A stretch of DNA of 64,000 bases from assembly GCA_014607495.2 (NCBI GenBank), contig CP053161.1, forward strand, positions 1,798,001 to 1,862,000. The letters run 5' to 3'. The DNA comes from Carposina sasakii. Taxonomy: Eukaryota; Arthropoda; Insecta; Lepidoptera; Carposinidae. The notes under the pieces are model-generated. The model did no database searches. It was given only the letters and a program-made list of their open reading frames with translations, and had not been told where the DNA came from. A program made the translations under genes and the position numbers. This document shows positions 47,678 to 59,472 of this stretch, in pieces. Every line of letters starts with the position of its first letter. The first letter of the stretch is position 1.

Positions 47678-48186
47678 TTCCTTCTCCTTACATCGAATTG
47701 GACGAAATGGTTTTGACGAAATGGAACAAATTATTTTTGGAAGAATAATGTGATTTTTAATCTTAGTAAAGTGTTTTTATATGTATACTTAGATCTGGTT
47801 TATTAATTTCTTTGGACTCCACGTTATCACAATCTCACAGTGATAATTTGTACACGTATTATTTATCTTGAATTTTAATAAATACTCGTACCTACTTACC
47901 AATTCTGCTTTTTTTAACTCTATGTAATATAAGTTTCCTTTATGTATAAGCAAACTCAATTTGACATTGTTATACGATGAACTAACAATATGATAAGACA
48001 TTTTTTTAAATGAAATTATTGAATTAATAGCAATAGCAACAAAAAACATCCTGTATACAGGGTGTAAAAAGACAACTTTGTTCTTTTACCTCGTATTCTT
48101 TGTAACATCATGATCATTTTTTTCTTCTATTCATCTTCTATGCTGCTCTGGGAGTGAAAAAAAAACGTATAATACTACAGCTGCTT

Positions 48187-48396
48187 CTCTTCCCGGGCAT
48201 ACTGTACAAGCCAGTAGAGGGACAAGAGGGTCTTGGTGTTTTGCAGGCGATGGGCTGACCACCTGTCACTACCAACCGAACTTGTACATCTCAACTATAC
48301 CCTCAAAATTGGTCAAAAGTGGCACCATGTAGTTCTATCGGCCCTTGGTGCTCTGCCTACCCCGTAAGGGATAAAGGCGTGATTATATGCATGCAA
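48187..48396 (+). mobile_element. SINE family 1, copy 2
   Basis: GGGCATACTGTACAAGCCAG through CCCCGTAAGGGATAAAGGCG and a degraded ATGC-rich tail. It lies between the two Pro/His genes. No clear target duplication. Confidence 0.85.
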
Positions 48397-49790
48397 TATG
48401 CAAGCACCCCTGGGAAACCACGGGTTTCCAAGATATTGAGGTCCAAAGTTCCATTAATATTATTATTATTTTTTACATAAATCCATCTGAAATCGGTTAA
48501 CAAAAAAAATTTTTTTAAAGATTCCATGTCAAAATGTTATAATGTTAATTTTGTAGGTACATTTGTACTTTGCACATCAAATGAATAGATTGCTTGCAAT
48601 AAAATGACAGTATTTGATCATAATTTTTTTGTCGTTTCCCAGGGTTGGTTCCATAGAAGAAAATGATCGTAACCTTACACGAGGTATTAAAAAAACATTG
48701 TTGTCTTTTTACACCCTGTATAACATTACCTATGTTTTAGCAGCAGTGCAACATCTGTTCCATACGATAACTTTGGTTAAACTTTGCTTAATATTATTTA
48801 GATATACGAGTATTTGTTAGAAAGTATCTAATTAACATAATAATTAATATACTAAGGTATGTATTCTATATTAGAAACTACATATGCAATTTTCGATACG
48901 TGATTTGTTACGGGTTTTACTTTCTAAATAGTACTAAGTACATATTTTACCTTTATTTTAGAGTGCCGCCGTAGGTACAGTATATTTTCTCGGAAACATT
49001 AAAATCAATTTTAAAGTGAACTTAAGTGTATTAATCTAGATAACAACAGTGTAAATAACCGCCAGGTGTGTGTCTGGCCATTTACAATAGAGTTCCGGAG
49101 TTAACACGTCAGAATACACCTGAGTTTGTACATCTCCTAATTAAAGGCCGATTTTTCCAAACGTCATATAGCCTATCAGAACTTGATCATGATAGAGACA
49201 GTATCATCTTAGACTTTATTCTTCAGATAGGCTATCTGACGTTAGGAAAAGTCGCCCCTAAGTCGACAAATTCATTTCACTTTATGAATACGAATGCCAA
49301 AATACAAATCAATGCTGTCTGAACGAAACTGTGCAAAGAAATATGATAAGGACGGACTGGACATCAAAGCAGAACTAACTTACACATTTCTTCACTTTGG
49401 GTGCGCCCACCACCGGGCCCTACACCCTCTACTGACTCCACTGGTGGGCGCGCACCCATAGTGAAAAAGTTTGAATTTCCGAATTGTAACGCCTAATACA
49501 ATTTCATTTATACATTTCTCCTAGATTTAACATATGGCAAATAGGATTGTTTCTATGCGGTAGAATACTTTAAACCACAGTCTTAAGACCATTTATCAAA
49601 TTTTTTTTTGGCAGCCATAATGCTCTGTATATCTAATTATTTTAAGCTTTTCAGTCAATAATAAATAAGAAGGTTTCATGGAAAATACTCATTTTGACTT
49701 TGATAAATGGACATGACAAAACTAAAAGGGTTCTTAATTATTCCGTACCTACTACTGAACCCCAAAAATCGATAAGGTATGATGTAAGAG
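48397..49790. other. intergenic DNA between the two Pro/His genes
   Basis: AT-rich. At 49145-49260 a small imperfect inverted structure (CGATTTTTCCAAACGTCATA ... GACGTTAGGAAAAGTCG) looks like a MITE also present near 26190-26310 and 33950-34095. At 49398-49460 there is another inverted pair, CTTTGGGTGCGCCCACCA ... TGGTGGGCGCGCACCCA. No gene seen. Confidence 0.55.
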
Positions 49791-49791
49791 A

Positions 49792-49821
49792 TAATAAAAG
49801 TGATGACTAAAATATATATCA
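49792..49821 (+). promoter_or_regulatory. core promoter of Pro/His-rich gene 2
   Basis: AATAAAAG (49793-49800) lies 28 bases before the A of a TCAGT initiator (A at 49821). ATCGATAAGG upstream (about 49768) contains a GATA motif. Confidence 0.5.
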
Positions 49822-49897
49822 GTGCAAAGAAGTGAATCTACTAGTAGTTATCGAGTTTGTGTTCAGGATATTAGTGCGATTTAATAATAAAAATTAG
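49821..49897 (+). other. inferred 5' UTR exon of Pro/His-rich gene 2
   Basis: 77 bases ending at an excellent donor TTAG/GTAAGT (GT at 49898). It contains no ATG, so the first start codon after splicing is the one at 50701. The 801-base intron carries a family C MITE. Confidence 0.6.
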
Positions 49898-49957
49898 GTA
49901 AGTCTTAATATTTTATTATTATCTACGAAATGAGGAGTACAAATACCAGGATACATA

Positions 49958-50334
49958 CAGGATGTTTTTTTGTGGCCACCTTTAACGAAGGGTACGTATT
50001 CTATACATGAAATAAAGTAAGTTTATGCCAAAAAAAATGCTGGGATTTTTTTTTTTCAAAAAAAAAATTAAATTCCTTGATCGTGCGAAATTTATAGTGT
50101 CTAGTGTTTATGTTAGTTTTTTTATAGACAGATATTAATAATTTTTCGTGAAAAAATCCTGCTACGCGCGTCTATGTGCATTTATGCAGAAAAACGCAGT
50201 CTATTTACTCAACTTTGGACCCTAATATTTTGGAAACCAGACACTTCCCAGGTATGCTTCCATGGAGAAAAATGATCGTGATGATGAGGAGATTCCGTAG
50301 TTTTCGGGAACGTTGACGACCAAAAATCATCCTG
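49958..50334. mobile_element. MITE family C, copy in intron of gene 2
   Basis: CAGGATGTTTTTTTGTGG ... AAAAATCATCCTG with inverted tips; the interior matches 17668-17894. About 45 extra bases (50246-50291, including GGTATGCTTCCATGG) interrupt it relative to the other copy. Confidence 0.85.
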
Positions 50335-50700
50335 TATATATATATATATTTTTTTTTTTCATTTATTTAAGGGCTTTGATCACGGTGTGAACATGTCAGC
50401 CCTATTGGACCACTTATATTAAACTTACATAAGCTATTACTACACAAAACATAGTTATAATTTACTTTGAATATTATATATTTAACTTTGGAAATTATAT
50501 AAAAGCCCAAACAAATATGAAAAAGGATAATTTACAACGACGAAAATACTTATGAAATTAATAGGGAAAGGTTTTATATGATAAATAATATATATAGAAT
50601 ATATATTTATAGATAACATAGATTCTTTATAAATATAGAATATAGATATATAGATAGAAGATGAAGAAAATAAAATGGGTACTTTTAATATTTTTCAGAA

Positions 50701-50880
50701 ATGCCACCACCACCCGGTCCACACGGCCATCCCCACGGGCATCCCCACGGGTATCCCCACGGCCCCCCACCACCAGGCCCCGGCGGTCCTCCACCAGGCC
50801 CCGGACACCCACCAGGACCCCATCATCCGGACCCACATCATCCGGGTCCTCATCACCCGCCTCCACCACATTTCCGTTAA
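50701..50880 (+). CDS. small Pro/His/Gly-rich protein (paralogue 2)
   Basis: 59 aa. The acceptor TTTTTCAG is followed by AA and then ATG at 50701, the same two-base offset as paralogue 1. It reads MPPPPGPHGHPHGHPHGYPH, then PPPPGPGGPPPGPG, then HHPDPHHPGPHHPPPPHFR. Three GHPH/GYPH units form a short repeat. Pro, His and Gly make up almost everything; there is no Cys, unlike paralogue 1, and no signal peptide. The inferred leader has no ATG, so this start is well supported. Other frames of the same DNA are open but give Arg/Ser/Thr strings. AATAAA lies at 51022. Function unknown; metal or polyanion binding is possible. Confidence 0.75.
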   Translation: MPPPPGPHGHPHGHPHGYPHGPPPPGPGGPPPGPGHPPGPHHPDPHHPGPHHPPPPHFR

Positions 50881-51079
50881 TTTCTTGACAATGTAACTTA
50901 TTTATTGTTTGTATTATTTATTTATATTTTAAACAGAAGTGTGGTTACTTATGTAAAGATGTAATTCTTTGAATGGTGTAATAACGTGAACTAAGGGAGC
51001 AATACCATCAAATCAAAATGAAATAAATATTATTAATTAAAATTTTTGTTCCACATTTATTAACAACATTGTCCAAAAA

Positions 51080-51205
51080 TCGCACTGCTGTCACCAACCC
51101 GCCTGCTCAGCGTGGTGACTATGAGCGGAAACCCCCCTATGTCTGTAGCATTGTGGAGCGCTTGGGGGAGGATGACGTCCAGCAGTGGACTTCAATAGTC
51201 TGACT
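51080..51205 (+). mobile_element. SINE/RTE-tail fragment, diverged
   Basis: CACCAACCCGCCTGCTCAGC ... GGGGGAGGATGACGTCCAGC, then TTCAATAGTCTGA. It lacks the ATG-repeat tail. It lies about 50 bases after the gene 2 poly(A) signal. Confidence 0.8.
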
Positions 51206-51746
51206 TAATTTTTAATTAATTTAATTTTAAAATGTCTTTATTTGCAATGATATAGGTATAACAAATAATGACTAAAACTAGTGTACTTAAGCCTAGTTGC
51301 CCCACAATTGATAACTTAATTGTTTTTTCCAAGCAGCAGCTTATATAAAACTTTAAGAAATGTCTATGATTAAACAATTATGTACGTACCTAATTTGTTG
51401 ATCAGCTATTACTTCTACATGTTGTTAAATTATGTAGGCTTTAGAATAGCGTTACATTTACTAGTCTTGTTTTGTTAGGAAAGGAAATTTAAAACCAAGT
51501 TTTACTCAATAACTTTAGCAGTAGGTAGAAATAACTAATATTTAGACAATGCAAAGATTAGGTAGGCGATGGCAACGCGCATCGAGCCCACTGGTTTGTT
51601 ATCTTCACTCACACGTGCGCGCGCGGTCGTCCGTGCGGTGAGCGCACGCCACTAACGCCTTTCAACTCCTAGGAGCACGGGCGAGAGTGGCGAGCGCTCG
51701 CCCGGCGCAGACGCAAACGCACGCGCAGCGAAGTCGAGCCTATTCA
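51206..51746. other. no gene; GC-rich CpG-dense patch
   Basis: The patch 51600-51740 is far richer in GC and CpG than its surroundings (CACGTGCGCGCGCGGTCGTC). It may be the 3' UTR of the adjacent minus-strand LINE. No coding sense seen. Confidence 0.4.
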
Positions 51747-54088
51747 TTAGGCACTGTGCGACAGAAATAAGTGATGGGGTAATTTATATCGATTATATTT
51801 ATTGATATATGGGAGATTGTGTTTACGGGTTTTTCCGATGTTTTTTATAGATTTATTTTTATTTGTAGAATTTTTGTGTAGATAGAATTTTTCCGATAAT
51901 TTATAAACGTAAATATCAATGGTAGGTAAGCCTATTTGAAGGTGCAGCTTTTGAAGATTTGTTCGGAAGGGTGTATTGTATGTGTATTTAAGGGCTTTGT
52001 TTTGCAAGGCTTGGAGTTTCTTGAAGTTAGTTTTGCATGCTTGAAGTTAGTTTTGCATGCTCCATACGGGGCAGGCATAAGTAATGCATGGACGGACCAG
52101 TGTGCAGTATGGTGCGGCTACTAAGACAGGATCGTCTTCTAAGCAGAACACTTAAAGCGCTTAGAGCCTTGGTGCCCTTTAAGGTAAGGTTAGTCGTGTT
52201 ATCTGTCCAATTTAGTTGTTTATCTAGTATTACGCCTAGGTACTTAACCGAGCGGCTCCAAGGTATACCGTGTCCATCCATTTTCAATATGCGAGAGAAC
52301 TTTCGTTTTCTCGTAAAAAGGATTGCTTCTGTTTTAGTGGCGTTTATTTTCAACTACCAGCTGGCAAAATACTCTAGGAGCTGGTCAATAGCGAGCTGGA
52401 GACGGTCGATCACCAAGTCAATATCAGTAGATGATGTAAAGCACGCGGTGTCATCCGCGAAGCAGGCCAAATTTGTGCGCGGTTGGATTGGAATGTCGTT
52501 TAAGTATATAAGAAAAAGGTACGGTCCCAAAATAGAGCCCTGCGGGACGCCAGCGGGCATGGGTTTTGAGGATGATTTTATATTATTTATATAAACATGA
52601 AAATTTCGATGTAAGAGAAACATACCAGACGATTCATTTAGATTTAATTTGTGTGACACAGTCTTAACAACTCGAGCCAATTGTAGGACGGTTGAATGAT
52701 CTTGTCTGAAGCCAAACTGTTCGTCGATTAAGAGATGTTGTGAAACACGAAGCATGCGAATATAGATAATTTTTTCAAATAGTTTACCGAGACATGGCAA
52801 AAGACTTATTGGACGGTATGAATAAGGATCTGAGGAATCTTTGCCCGGTTTGTGGATTGGGATGACCTTTGCTGTTTTCCAGGGAGTCGGAAAGTAATTA
52901 AGTAATAATCAAGCATTGAATAAAACAATATACTTTTGCGGGAGGTTTTTGATAAGAATGTTTGATATTTGATCAGGACCTGGGGCTTTACGAGACTTTA
53001 GTTGTACTATGCATTTTTTAACTTCCGATGGACGTACCAGTAGCACTGAGTCATTTTGGAAGATGTCATTTAGTGTTGAATGGGAGGCCTCAACTTTAGA
53101 TGCATTATCACTGGTCCAGTTGTGCGTAAGCAGCATGTTATGTAGGAAGGCGTTTGCCAAAACATCACATTATTGTTGTTGGGTGGAAGTCAGGGAACCT
53201 GTTTCTGTTTTGAGAGCTGGGAAGGATGGACTTGGATTACTACGTAGACTTTTTACCAAGCGCCAAAGGTCAGTTAGGGTTGTCAACTCTATTCAGTTTT
53301 TGGTTCCATATTTTACTGTTGTGTTCTTCGATAGCAAAGTGCACTTTCCGTTGCAGAAAGTTTACCTTAGAACGTAGTGTTTTATGCGTACTTATATCCG
53401 GTTCCTCTGCCGCGAACCTTCGTAAGCGATTTTTATTCCGAATCATTCTTTTAATAGAACGTGATAAATTAGAGGATGACCACGGATGCAATGTAGTTAT
53501 AGGGATACTGTGCTCTCTGCTCTGGAGTATTTTATTTTGAATGATTTTGAAGGTTATACACCGTGCTATCAATGTCAGTTGAGGAGACAAGCGTGTTAGG
53601 TGAGAGTGATATTTGGCTGTTTAAGTAAGAACGATAACTGCCCCAATTGGCCTTAGTATAATTAAATTTTTTAATTGGGCTACGAAGGAGTTTGCTAGTG
53701 AACTCGACAAAATCAGGAAAGTGGTTAGAGGAAAGTGCACGTACGGTAGCTATTACATTAGGTGGACAGAAATTTTTGGCTAGGAGTATGTCGGTAATGG
53801 AGGGTTTGTATTCGGCACGGTAATGTACGAGTGTAAGGGACGTCGGAGCATGGATGACAAATTCATGATTAAGTCCATGTTCAAAAAGTCGCTTGCCGTG
53901 CTGGTTACAAGGACCCGGCGACCATAATGAATGTTTGGCATTTAAATCACCTAAGAGTAAAACCTTGTCACCTGAGGACAAGAGTGAATCAAAGTCATCT
54001 ACAACTAATGGGAGATTTGGGGACTGGTATATTGAATAAACAAGAACTTTGCTGTTAGTTATTCTTAGCGAGATACCTATGGCCTCAA
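51747..54088 (-). mobile_element. Jockey-clade LINE ORF2, 5'-truncated and frameshifted
   Basis: In minus-strand order: partial endonuclease (VLLLGDLNAKHSLW, then SNHFPDFVEF), a linker with RKAPGPDQISNILIK, RT blocks EQFGFRQDHSTVLQLARVV and PAGVPQGSILGPYLFLIYLN, catalytic CFADDTACF, then NATKTEAILFTRK, KYLGVILDKQLNW and a C-terminal stretch. The FADD core is intact, but the ORF is split over at least six frames, so this copy is dead. The 5' end is cut within the endonuclease near 54088. Confidence 0.93.
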
Positions 54089-55150
54089 GAGAAAGTTAGA
54101 TGATACTCATACCAACGAACCTTTCCATTGAATCATTGGATTGGATAAAGTTTTACATCAACTTTACAGTGCCATTAATCTAGGGAGCAGTGCATAAATA
54201 CTAAACACGTACCATCACTTTTGGACGTAGTCGGGTAAGCCGGTGAGTAACGGTTATGGCGGCCGAAGAGGCTTTCCGTTGCTGATCTACCAATATAGAT
54301 TATATGTACATAAAAACCAAACATCGATTTCAAAATGGAGTAGGCAGTATTAAAAAACATATATTTACAGTGTAGGTTTAATGGTATGATCAGAATTCGG
54401 TATAAGTTTATGCCAGGGTGGACGGAGTTAGTTTTAAACCGAACTGTGTGGACTCAAAAGGCAGCAGCAATGGCAGGCAGGACACCACCATTACTAGGTA
54501 CATAAAAAATAGATTATCTAAGCAAAGTCCCAGATAAAAGAATGTTTTATTTTATATCTTGCCCTAAGCTTTTTTGTCAGACTCTACCTTAAGTTACAAT
54601 ATATTGCCTACGAATATAAGCGAATCACAAAACATATCATTTCGAAGTTACAGCCCCTAGTAATTATTTCATCGTTACTTCGAAAGAAAATAACTAAGAA
54701 CCAAACATCGCTGGTCCTTATTAAGAAAGTTTTTCCTTATAACAAGATTACGTACGCCAGATGTGTTAGATGTTAGGGGCCTAAGTTGTAAGCGATGAGC
54801 GGTTTATGACCTATAGCGTTAGGTATTAGAAATCAACATTGGTTTGCAAATCGCAAAAATTTAAGTAATCTGAAATCAGTAAAGAAATAGCAAAAATTTT
54901 ATCTACGCTTTGATCTGGACTGTGCAATGTTGTATAAATCCAAAAATATTTTGTAGCTTTGTTCACAGTCTGCCAGTCAGGGCGGATTTAGATTTAGACC
55001 AGACGAACATTTGTGTACCTACCTTCTGTGGGTAGAGATTTCATCACAGCACATACCTATTTAGTCAAATATGCCCTTTGTGGCCTCTTAACCCAATAAA
55101 AAAGTCTGCGCCCATACATAATATTAGGTTTCCTCAAAGGTTATACTCGT
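54089..55150. other. gene-free DNA
   Basis: No recognised gene. A short minus frame at 54175-54360 could be LINE-related but has no motif. Confidence 0.45.
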
Positions 55151-55154
55151 TATA

Positions 55155-55414
55155 CAGGGTGTAACAAAAAGGGTATGTTAAGCGAAAAGCTATGTAAATA
55201 GCCCACTATAGAAAACCTATCCACAAAATTTGAGACCTGAAATCACATGTTTATTTTTCCCGATAGTATGGAGAATTTTTAAATATCTCAGAAATTTTCA
55301 TACAATCTTGAAAAATTAAAATGTGATTTCGAGTCTCAAATTTTGTAGATAGGTTCTCTATAGTGGGCTATTTACATAGCTTTTCGCTTAACATACCCTT
55401 TTTGTTACAACCTG
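55155..55414. mobile_element. MITE family A, best copy
   Basis: CAGGGTGTAACAAAAAGGGT ... ACAACCTG with inverted arms of about 105 bp; the arms share GTATGTTAAGCGAAAAGCTA and CACTATAG. TATA flanks both sides (51-54 and 15-18 of the 55100/55400 blocks), a probable target duplication. Non-coding. Confidence 0.9.
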
Positions 55415-57239
55415 TATACTCGTATAGGCAGAATTGTGCAAATGACATACCCACTTTTCACCAGAGTTCAAGTACTCGTAAGTAAGCCATTCTTAAATTG
55501 AGAAGCAGGTAATTACAGTTAGGTACTTAGGACCTTTACAGAATATAATAGGAACGTGATCCCGAATCTTCTTTCGGTTTTTATTACAAAGTTCTCTCAT
55601 CTAGACAGTCTGATAAGATTATATACCGTTTACATACCTAATCGCCTCAACATTATTTAGCCACACTTTTAAAAATATCTAATAGAAAAACTCTACGATT
55701 TCATATACAAGTTTATATAACATTTATAGGTAATTATAAATATAAAGCCAAATATCATAAAAGTAACGTTACTTTCCCTCACCTGCTTATCCTGTGCTCC
55801 TTACTACCTCACACTTCCCAGGGTTATAGGTAAAGTAACATTATTTCTCCAATGAATCATTAAAGGTCGTCATCGGCAAGTTTGCTCAAATGTAAGCCTT
55901 TATTTTCGCGCGTTCGTTATGTCGCGTGATGAAATCTAACCGCTATTCTTGTGTTACGATAACTGACATCGATAAAACGTTACATTGTCTAAACACCCTG
56001 GATATTATTACATTTTGTTTTATTTTGTAATCCAAGCAAACAAACTGTCGTTGGCAAAAATTGTTTGTGCTCAACATTTTGTGTTAAAAATGGAACAATT
56101 AGTGTATGTTTTATTAAAAAGCGTGAAAAAACTCATAAGCGCCTTGAACTGAAAGCCAAAAGGCCAACACGTCCTGGAATTTATCTTATTCAAAAATATA
56201 AGTACATAGTTAGAAAAGTAAATCTTTTACGCGGATTTTAAAATCTGAACAATAGGTATGCTATAAAAAAAATTGTGAACCCCTATCAAAAATATAAGAG
56301 CCGCCTCTGGTCGTTGGGTTACTTGCGTACTGGCGTTGGGTTACTTGCGTACTGACGTTGGGTTTATTTCCAATGATTTTAGGTGTTATGTATTACGTTG
56401 CAAACACTTTTTTTGTCTTTATGCTTATCAAAATTAAGTACTTACCTATACAGATATATCTAATCTAAGCAAATAAGTACTGCCCCAGTACAGATAACGA
56501 GATATCGATTATTGCGTCCGTGACTGAAATATTATTATGATTCAATGTTTTCCCAGAAAAAACAGTCAAGCTTGTCTCGGACATGGTACATAGTGGGTTT
56601 GGCCAATGACCTTGCACCACGCCTTGGGTAGCTTAGCAAAATGAAACTCTAAGAACACGATCAATTGCGGGAAATACAATATTATTTAAGGGGCAGAAAA
56701 TTAATAATTCGTTTTTCAGTCTAAAATTTCGTAGACAGGCATTTCCCTTTAAATACCCTTTCTGTTATACTCTGTATAAGTGACCTATATTTCAGACCTA
56801 ATACGTAGGTTTATCGTTTGGAAAAAATATTTCCACGTGAGTCACGTCACAGTAAAACAGGGGTGGAGTTTTGGTTAGACCCAAGATCTACTTGTGCTGT
56901 TCACTGATGATACTCTGTACGATCTACTCGTACCAATTACATCTTGAAATATTAAATGAAACAGTAGGTATAGCATATTATGTAAAACGTGCATTGCCAT
57001 GATCGACTGGATTACTAGTTCACTATATACTCGTAGTATATACAAAGGCTGAAGAGACTGTATATTGTTTCTTTGACAATAAATGGACTTCATAAACTGA
57101 AAAACATGAAAGTATGAACGCAGTGCGCAATTGGCAAAATTGATCTTAATTCCAAATCTGAATTGTGAGATTCGTTAATGGAAAAATTCGGTTCTTAGAC
57201 CGTATGACAGAACTTTATGTACCTGCGAGTATAATGTAA
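55415..57239. other. gene-free AT-rich DNA
   Basis: No gene. A TGGGTTACTTGCGTACTG short tandem occurs near 56315-56355. A piece at 56690-56790 looks like a family A MITE end. Confidence 0.45.
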
Positions 57240-57585
57240 TACAACCCGCCCTGTCTTCGCACGGGTGTAATTTTATAAATATTCCTCTTGAATCATTCTT
57301 ATCATCTCTGTCTATTTTAAAAAACCGCATTAAAATTAAAAGAACTGAGCTTACATAGGGACAGACAGACAGCGGGTAGAGACTTTGTTTTATACTATGT
57401 TATGATAAAATTTTGGGTAAAAATCGAATTGAGATGTTTATTTTATTATATACTAGCGGCCGCCCACGGCTTCGGCCGCGTGAGAGTGCATTACTCCCGT
57501 GAGAAGCCGGGGCGATTCCCTAGTTATACATTATAAACCTTCCTCGTAAATAACTCTATCTATTAAGGCGCTCCAATAGACGAAT
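57240..57585 (-). repeat. dispersed repeat family D, two partial copies
   Basis: Blocks CTTCGCACGGGTGTAATTTT, AAAAAACCGCATTAAAATT and ACATAGGGACAGACAGACAG, then a second start GCCCACGGCTTCGGCCGCGT and GCATTACTCCCGTGAG. The same family lies in reverse orientation at 63720-63915. Common, non-coding insect-type repeat. Confidence 0.8.
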
Positions 57586-57793
57586 TTTAGGTATTTGAGG
57601 GGGTTGAGGTAGACGTAACTGCGGGGCGCCCCCCGCAACCAGCGCAATCTGCCGCGGACGTCCTTATTCTGTCGCCAGCCGTATTCTGGTTGATTTCGGG
57701 ATTAATTGCCGGGATTTTAATTTCTTTCCTGTATAATCAATTTTGTAACTGGGTTGCTTACTGCGTAAATTGTAAATATAAATAAAAAATTTA

Positions 57794-58045
57794 CAGGGTG
57801 TAGGTGACAGCCAGGCAAATACTGGAATGCTGAACAAGTACTATAGGGTTGAGTTACACGACAATATTATAACTCGCAGGAAATGCATTTTTATTTTGAT
57901 TATCCGTACCTAATATTTATTTTCCGCGCCAATTGTATCGGGCGATATCGACTAGTTAAATGGGCTTATTGGTTATTGTGTGATACATAGCTGTTTTTTG
58001 GATCACTTGTGACTCTCTATTAGGGTTGATCAGGTTTTTGAACTT
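57794..58045. mobile_element. MITE family B, one-ended copy
   Basis: CAGGGTGTAGGTGACAGCCA, then GGCAAATACTGGAATGC, through GGATCACTTGTGACTCTCTA, the reverse of 8750-8870 and 9150-9301. The distal end is not found. Confidence 0.75.
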
Positions 58046-58534
58046 TTTGAGCGTAACTGGTTTTTTTTAAATCGTCTATTGGTAAAATTTTTGTTCTTAA
58101 GCCATTTTCTAAGGCCGAATTAAATAAACAAAACATAACATAATGAGTGAGATCAACACTAAAATATCGTTTCATCAATTCGATTCTGAAACTTCGCCGG
58201 CAGCTGCCGCGGCACGCTCGTTCCGCTCGCTCGGCTCGTGCGTTGTTTGTCATACTCTAACCTAACCTAACTTATTATTTTTATCATTGTATGAAAAGGG
58301 AACTGTTACACCGACAAAACGTCATTCGTCTTATACTAGTTGTGCGCTAAGGTTAATTTGATGTGCAGTCAGTATTTATGATGAGATTGTAGTATTTTTG
58401 TACTAAAAGGTATTAATTTGTCTTGCATTCGAGGAAAACAGTTTATGTTGGGCTGATATTATGTATTTTCGAATTATCTTCTGTAGTTATTTTGTAAAAC
58501 ATTGAGTTTATTTGTACTAAAATAATTTAATTGC
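58046..58534. other. no gene recognised
   Basis: A GC-rich patch at 58195-58245 and a short CTAACCTAACCTAAC run at 58257-58271. Nothing assigned. Confidence 0.45.
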
Positions 58535-58552
58535 TGTAATAAAGTATATAAA

Positions 58553-58763
58553 GGGCATACTGTACAAGTCAGTATAGGAACAAGAGGGTCTTGATGTTTT
58601 GTAGGCGATGGGCTGACCATCTGTCACTACTAACCGAACTTGTATATCTCAACTATACCCTCAAAATTGGTCAGAAGTAGCACCATGTGGTTCTATCGGC
58701 CCTTGGTACTCTGCCTACCCCGTAAGGGATAAAAGCGTGATTATATGTATGTATGTACGAGTA
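58553..58763 (+). mobile_element. SINE family 1, copy 3, 18-bp target duplication
   Basis: GGGCATACTGTACAAGTCAG through CCCCGTAAGGGATAAAAGCG and an (ATGT)n tail. TGTAATAAAGTATATAAA occurs at 58535-58552 and again at 58764-58781, which defines both boundaries and proves target-primed insertion. Confidence 0.95.
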
Positions 58764-58857
58764 TGTAATAAAGTATATAAAAGATGAGATTAAATTGATG
58801 GGCTATTTATAACTCTTCTACCCCAAAGTGGTATTAAAGTATGATCTTCAAATTCTT

Positions 58858-59360
58858 CCTTCGGATTATAAATGCGAAAGTAACTCTGTCTATCTGTGTG
58901 TTACGCAATCACGCCTAAACTACTGAACCGATTTAAATGAAATTTGGTACAGAGATAGTCTAGAGCCTGTGAAAGGATATAGGCTACTTTTTAATGCAAA
59001 AAAGAGATGTAAGGGGTTGAAATAGTGGATGAAAGTTTGTATGGAAATTACGTCATTTTTTAAGCTAGAAGCTTAAAACTTATTTTTTAGGCTTTTTATT
59101 AGATATAAATAAATAAGACATTCAAAGTTTGTAAAAGAATACCATAAAGGGGCTAAAAATAGGGGGTGAAAAATTTTGTGTGATGGATGACATCGGAAAA
59201 AAGCTTAGGGTTGAGAAAATAAAAATATAGAACAGAACAATACAGAGAATTAAGTAAGAAACTTGCCAAGCACTGCGCGCCATATTCAAAAAAGGGATGT
59301 AAGGGGTTGAAATAGGGGATGAAAGTTTGTATAGAAATTACGTCATTTTTTAAAGTTTTG
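58858..59360 (+). repeat. dispersed repeat family E, left part, with internal duplication
   Basis: TTATAAATGCGAAAGTAACT, CTGAACCGATTTAAATGAAA and TTTGGTACAGAGATAG form the known-looking start of a ubiquitous insect repeat. An internal block (GATGTAAGGGGTTGAAATAG ... ACGTCATTTTTTA) occurs twice, at about 59001-59060 and 59288-59352. Its usual right end appears only beyond the transposase-like gene at 63046-63106. Confidence 0.75.
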
Positions 59361-59472
59361 TCTCACTACAAATATGCGAGTACAACTTCATAATGATTAT
59401 CAAGCAGGACAATATGCAACAAATAGCTCTTTTAAAAATCGTACTAAAAACGTCGCATGGGTAATTCCATAT

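Noticed and set aside
52088..53540. Plus-strand open frames across the Jockey LINE
   Set aside because: Antisense to clear reverse-transcriptase blocks on the minus strand.
58257..58271. CTAACCTAACCTAAC, resembling the insect telomere repeat
   Set aside because: Only two to three units; too short to call an interstitial telomere array.
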